From NCBI GenBank assembly GCA_017999435.1, contig JAGNLV010000004.1:248001-312000 (forward strand): a stretch of DNA of 64,000 nt, read 5' to 3'. Positions 61,190 through 64,000 of the stretch are shown here, piece after piece. Position 1 is the first letter of the stretch, and every line of letters starts with the position of its first letter. The position numbers were made by a program, and so were the translations under genes. A model generated the notes under the pieces. The model was not told the origin of the DNA, ran no database searches, and saw nothing but the letters and a program-made list of their open reading frames with translations. The stretch is from Candidatus Zixiibacteriota bacterium (GTDB taxonomy: Bacteria > Zixibacteria > MSB-5A5 > GN15 > FEB-12).

Positions 61190-62802
61190 GCGGGCGGAAA
61201 GTGTCGATCCGGGATTTCTGTCGGAAAACCGGCCAACTGGTCGAACTCGATCCCGGCCGATTCCTCCCTCTTCCCGAGCCCTACGACAGGCCGGAATGGA
61301 ACGCGCGCCTCAAACCGCTCTCGGAGGAGGCGAGGAAGAAGTACGAGGTCGATCTCGACGGCGTCGCAGCGGTGAAATTCCCCCGCCCGCAGACCGACGC
61401 CGAGAAGCAGGAACTCGTGGAGAAATTCCTGGCCGGTCTCCGGAAGTTGTTCGAGAAAGAGAACAACTGGACTTTCATGCAACCGCTCTTTCTCACGATG
61501 GAGTACTGCGCGCGGTGCCAGACCTGTGCCTCGGCCTGCCCGATTTACACGGAATCGGGGCGGCTCGACATCTATCGCCCGACTTTCCGCTCCGACATAC
61601 TTCGCCGGCTCTACCGCACGTATGTCAAGTCGGGAGGGAAGTTCACGGCGAAACTCACCGGCCACGACATTGAGGCTTCCTGGGAGATGATCGCCCGGCT
61701 CATGGAGCTCTCCTACCGCTGCACTCTCTGCCGCCGCTGCGCCCAGACCTGCCCGATCGGGGTCGACAACGGTCTGGTGACGCACGAGCTGCGCAAGATA
61801 TTCAGCCAGGAGATGGGTATTGCGGCCGACTCGCTGCACAAACTCGGGTCCGTGCAGCAACTGGCGGCCGGTTCCTCGACCGGCATGACGACGGCTGCCT
61901 TCCTCGACAACATCGAATTTCTCGAAGGCGAGGTTGAGGAGCGGACCGGCCGGCGCTTCCGCTGGCCGATCGACAAAGCCGGCGCCGACGTGCTCCTCAT
62001 CCACAACGCCGGCGAATTCCTCGCCTGGCCGGAGAACCCCGAGGCTTTCGCGATCATCCTCGACGCCGCCGGCGTCAGCTACACGCTCTCCAGCGAGGCG
62101 GTCGGGTACGACAGCGTCAACTACGGCGTCTGGTACGACGACGTGCAGTTCGCGCGGGTCGCGCTTCGCCACGCCGCGATCGCGAAGAAACTGGGGGTGA
62201 AGAAAATCGTGCTCGGCGAATGCGGCCATGCCCACAAGGCCCTCACCGTCGTCGCCGACCGCATCTTCGTCCGGGAGTACAACGTCCCCCGCGAGAGCGC
62301 GCTCACCTTCCTGCACCAGATTCTTGTCAAGGAGAAACGGCTTGCGCTCGATCCGTCCCGCAACGACGACATCCTGACCACCCTCCATGATCCCTGCAAC
62401 GTGGTCCGCCTCATGGGCATCGTGCAGCCCCAGCGCGAACTCCTCCGCGCGGTGAGCAACCGGTTTCGCGAAATGGAGCCCCACGGCGTCACCAACTACT
62501 GCTGCGGCGGCGGGAGCGGATTCGCCATCACCCAGGACCTCAACTTCCCGGACTGGCGCAACTCCCTGGCCGGCCGGGCCAAGCTGCGGCAGATCCTTGA
62601 CGTCTTCCAGGACGTCCTCGACCCCGGGCACAAGAAGTACGTGTGCGCTCCCTGCTCGAACTGCAAGGGGGCGCTGCGGGACATGTTCGCGGCTTACGGA
62701 TTGTTCGAACGCTGCAGCATCCTCTACGGCGGACTCGTCGAACTGATCGTCAACGCCATGGCCGATGTCGAGAAACCGTTCCTCGAGTGGGAGTGGCGCT
62801 GA
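61186..62802 (+). CDS. dsrK: DsrK/HdrD-like iron-sulfur protein
   Basis: 538-aa catalytic partner of DsrM, related to heterodisulfide reductase HdrD. It has two 4Fe-4S ferredoxin motifs (Cys108, 111, 114, 118 and Cys179, 182, 185, 189). Two CCG-type segments follow: HDPCNVVR (Cys404) with NYCCGGGSGF (Cys439-440), and CAPCSNCKG (Cys487, 490, 493). This CCG site would bind the special 4Fe-4S cluster that cleaves disulfide or DsrC trisulfide. The start is GTG with AAGGAG upstream. dsrJ, dsrO and dsrP do not follow, so this is a DsrMK-only complex. Confidence 0.92.
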   Translation: MSGRKVSIRDFCRKTGQLVELDPGRFLPLPEPYDRPEWNARLKPLSEEARKKYEVDLDGVAAVKFPRPQTDAEKQELVEKFLAGLRKLFEKENNWTFMQPLFLTMEYCARCQTCASACPIYTESGRLDIYRPTFRSDILRRLYRTYVKSGGKFTAKLTGHDIEASWEMIARLMELSYRCTLCRRCAQTCPIGVDNGLVTHELRKIFSQEMGIAADSLHKLGSVQQLAAGSSTGMTTAAFLDNIEFLEGEVEERTGRRFRWPIDKAGADVLLIHNAGEFLAWPENPEAFAIILDAAGVSYTLSSEAVGYDSVNYGVWYDDVQFARVALRHAAIAKKLGVKKIVLGECGHAHKALTVVADRIFVREYNVPRESALTFLHQILVKEKRLALDPSRNDDILTTLHDPCNVVRLMGIVQPQRELLRAVSNRFREMEPHGVTNYCCGGGSGFAITQDLNFPDWRNSLAGRAKLRQILDVFQDVLDPGHKKYVCAPCSNCKGALRDMFAAYGLFERCSILYGGLVELIVNAMADVEKPFLEWEWR

Positions 62803-62836
62803 GCCGCGCCGGCTTGTGCCGCGCGCCGCGGTCGGG

Positions 62837-63778
62837 TTAGCGCGACAGCAGCCCGCCGATAATCACCTCGATCGCCTCATCCTCCGACAGCCCCCGCGAC
62901 ATGAGCGTCTCGAGTTGTTTGCTGTCGACGCTTCCGATGGCGGCCTCGTGCGTGATGTGCGCTTTCGGATGCCGTACGTCGACGATCGGCACGGCCTCGG
63001 CCTGCCCGTGGTCCTGGATGATCTCTTTGCAATCGACATGCCCCCGCGCGTAGGCCGCGCCGGCCGTGAGCTTGTTGTACACTTTCGCCGTCGCCGTGTC
63101 CCGCACCGCGATCTTCGAGGTCAGCACCCCGGTCGCGTGTTCGCCGACCAGGTGGGCGGTCTCGTTGATCCGAATCCGGTCGTCCCCCCGTCCGGAGATG
63201 CGCGCCGCCATTTCCAGGAGGCTGTGCGCGCGGCAGGTGGCTTCGTAGTCGATGTCGATATTCCCGACCCGTCCCTTGATCAGCTCAAACTCCGTCCGGA
63301 ACCGCGCGCGCGGCCCGACCTCGACCACCGCCTTGGGGACCACGACCACGCCGCCGCTCGGGCTGTGGACGTGGCGTTCGAAGTAGGCATACTCCGCCCC
63401 CTCTTTGATTTCGATGGCCGCGTTCATGAGGTGCTGCACGTTCACCGCGAAGGGGAAGGTGCAGTGGGCGAGCAGCGATACTTTCGCCTGGACGCCGATT
63501 CTCACGTCGAGCACGATCCGCTGCACGCCCTCCTTGGGCAGCATGCCGAAACACAGGTGCACCGGATTGGCGACCACCGCCCCCTCCTGCAGCGCGATCT
63601 GCGCCTCGATCCCGTCGCTGAGCTCGTTGACATCGATCGTGAGCCCGGGCACCGCGTGCATCCCCAGCACGCGGTTGTAGTTGATCTCCATGTGCGCGAC
63701 GTTCGGATCCTGCAGTTGGTGCGGGTCGGCGTTGATGCTCTTGTAGAGGTCGTTGATGAGCTGTATGGAGGTGCTCAT
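62837..63778 (-). CDS. SufBD-family Fe-S scaffold (SmsB-like)
   Basis: 313-aa SufB/SufD core protein. The beta-helix core contains GVQRIVLDVRIGVQAKVSLL, HLMNAAIEIKEGAEYAYFER and the C-terminal SufB/D block TAGAAYARGHVDCKEIIQDH, AHITHEAAIGSVDSKQLETL, MSRGLSEDEAIEVIIGGLL. It is much shorter than E. coli SufB. A single SufBD protein paired with SufC and no other suf genes matches the minimal SUF (SmsCB) arrangement described in archaea and anaerobes. Its ATG overlaps the sufC stop as ATGA. Confidence 0.88.
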   Translation of the reverse strand: MSTSIQLINDLYKSINADPHQLQDPNVAHMEINYNRVLGMHAVPGLTIDVNELSDGIEAQIALQEGAVVANPVHLCFGMLPKEGVQRIVLDVRIGVQAKVSLLAHCTFPFAVNVQHLMNAAIEIKEGAEYAYFERHVHSPSGGVVVVPKAVVEVGPRARFRTEFELIKGRVGNIDIDYEATCRAHSLLEMAARISGRGDDRIRINETAHLVGEHATGVLTSKIAVRDTATAKVYNKLTAGAAYARGHVDCKEIIQDHGQAEAVPIVDVRHPKAHITHEAAIGSVDSKQLETLMSRGLSEDEAIEVIIGGLLSR

Positions 63779-64000
63779 GATTCACCCCCCCTGCCGTTCC
63801 GGTCGGGGGCGTTCTTGTGCTCGCAGGGCATGCACTTCCCCTCGAAGTAGCGGCGGATTTTCGCCACCGTCCCCTTGTCCACAACCGTCCCCTTGCACAG
63901 CAAGAACGCGTGTTCGGCCTGGTCGAGCACGGCCAGGCTGTGGGTGATCAGAATGACGGTCGTGCCGCGCTGCTTGAGCAGCTTGACCGCCTGGAAGATG
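63775..64000 (-). CDS. sufC: Fe-S assembly ATPase SufC/SmsC (partial, C-terminal end)
   Basis: The last 74 codons of an ABC ATPase, truncated by the window edge. LLKQRGTTVILITHSLAVLD carries the H-loop His of ABC proteins, followed by GTVVDKGTVAKIRRYFEGKC. The C-terminal extension contains a CxxC-type pair (KCMPCEHKN) not usual in SufC. The stop overlaps the scaffold gene start. Walker A and B lie outside the window. Confidence 0.85.
   Translation of the reverse strand, partial: IFQAVKLLKQRGTTVILITHSLAVLDQAEHAFLLCKGTVVDKGTVAKIRRYFEGKCMPCEHKNAPDRNGRGGES

Overview
This 64-kb window is GC-rich and densely coded, and comes from a diderm (Gram-negative-type) bacterium. It carries BamA, a Skp-like chaperone, LpxD, Lgt, a TonB-dependent receptor, lipoproteins and outer-membrane beta-barrel proteins. 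A PorV/PorQ-type protein and a large secreted protein ending in a FlgD-like/type IX sorting-type domain point to the FCB assemblage. A lineage such as Zixibacteria or a neighbour is my best guess, but that is an inference from gene content and not a phylogenetic placement.

Layout. (1) 1-9087, minus strand: respiratory complex I operon nuoA-nuoJ (nuoJ runs off the left edge), behind a good sigma-70-type promoter. (2) 9233-12579, minus: a tightly overlapping four-gene unit of HD hydrolase, UMF1-type transporter, PHP phosphoesterase and a Janus/Ocnus (PHPT1-like) protein. (3) 12708-15839: a secreted subtilase, a large-type SRP RNA, tRNA-Ala(CGC), and a small outer-membrane-like protein. (4) 15980-21245, plus: dnaX-ybaB-recR, with an A10 slippage-type tract inside dnaX, then a membrane/TPR protein and an RDD protein. 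(5) 21293-31890, minus: sthA-rmuC, a secreted HExxH protein, then a TonB receptor / secreted sorting-domain protein / PorV operon closed by a strong terminator. (6) 32207-37323, plus: a periplasmic substrate-binding protein translationally coupled to a histidine kinase, two single-domain receivers and a receiver-GAF-kinase hybrid. (7) 37445-45786: uvrB with a lipoprotein; rplU-bamA-skp-lpxD; an orphan HAMP membrane protein. (8) 45959-53844: divergent ssb/nadE with a palindrome between them, rsmI, a PAP2 enzyme, lgt, a YCF48-type lipoprotein, TauE/SafE and ZIP transporters, and a 31-residue Lys/Ala-rich basic protein. (9) 54162-62802: a ferritin-like protein; a minus-strand operon dsrC - CoA-disulfide-reductase/rhodanese - cobA/hemD fusion - hemB; and divergent dsrMK. 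(10) 62837-64000: a minimal SUF pair (SufBD-like scaffold and the 3' end of sufC).

How the parts fit. Complex I, SthA and NadE handle NAD(P)H. DsrC/DsrMK plus a rhodanese-bearing flavoprotein indicate thiol/trisulfide electron transfer at the membrane. The neighbouring hemB and cobA/hemD genes would feed siroheme or heme synthesis, and the Sms/Suf pair would supply Fe-S clusters to these enzymes. No sulfite reductase (dsrAB) is in the window. No phage, IS element, CRISPR array or integrase was seen.
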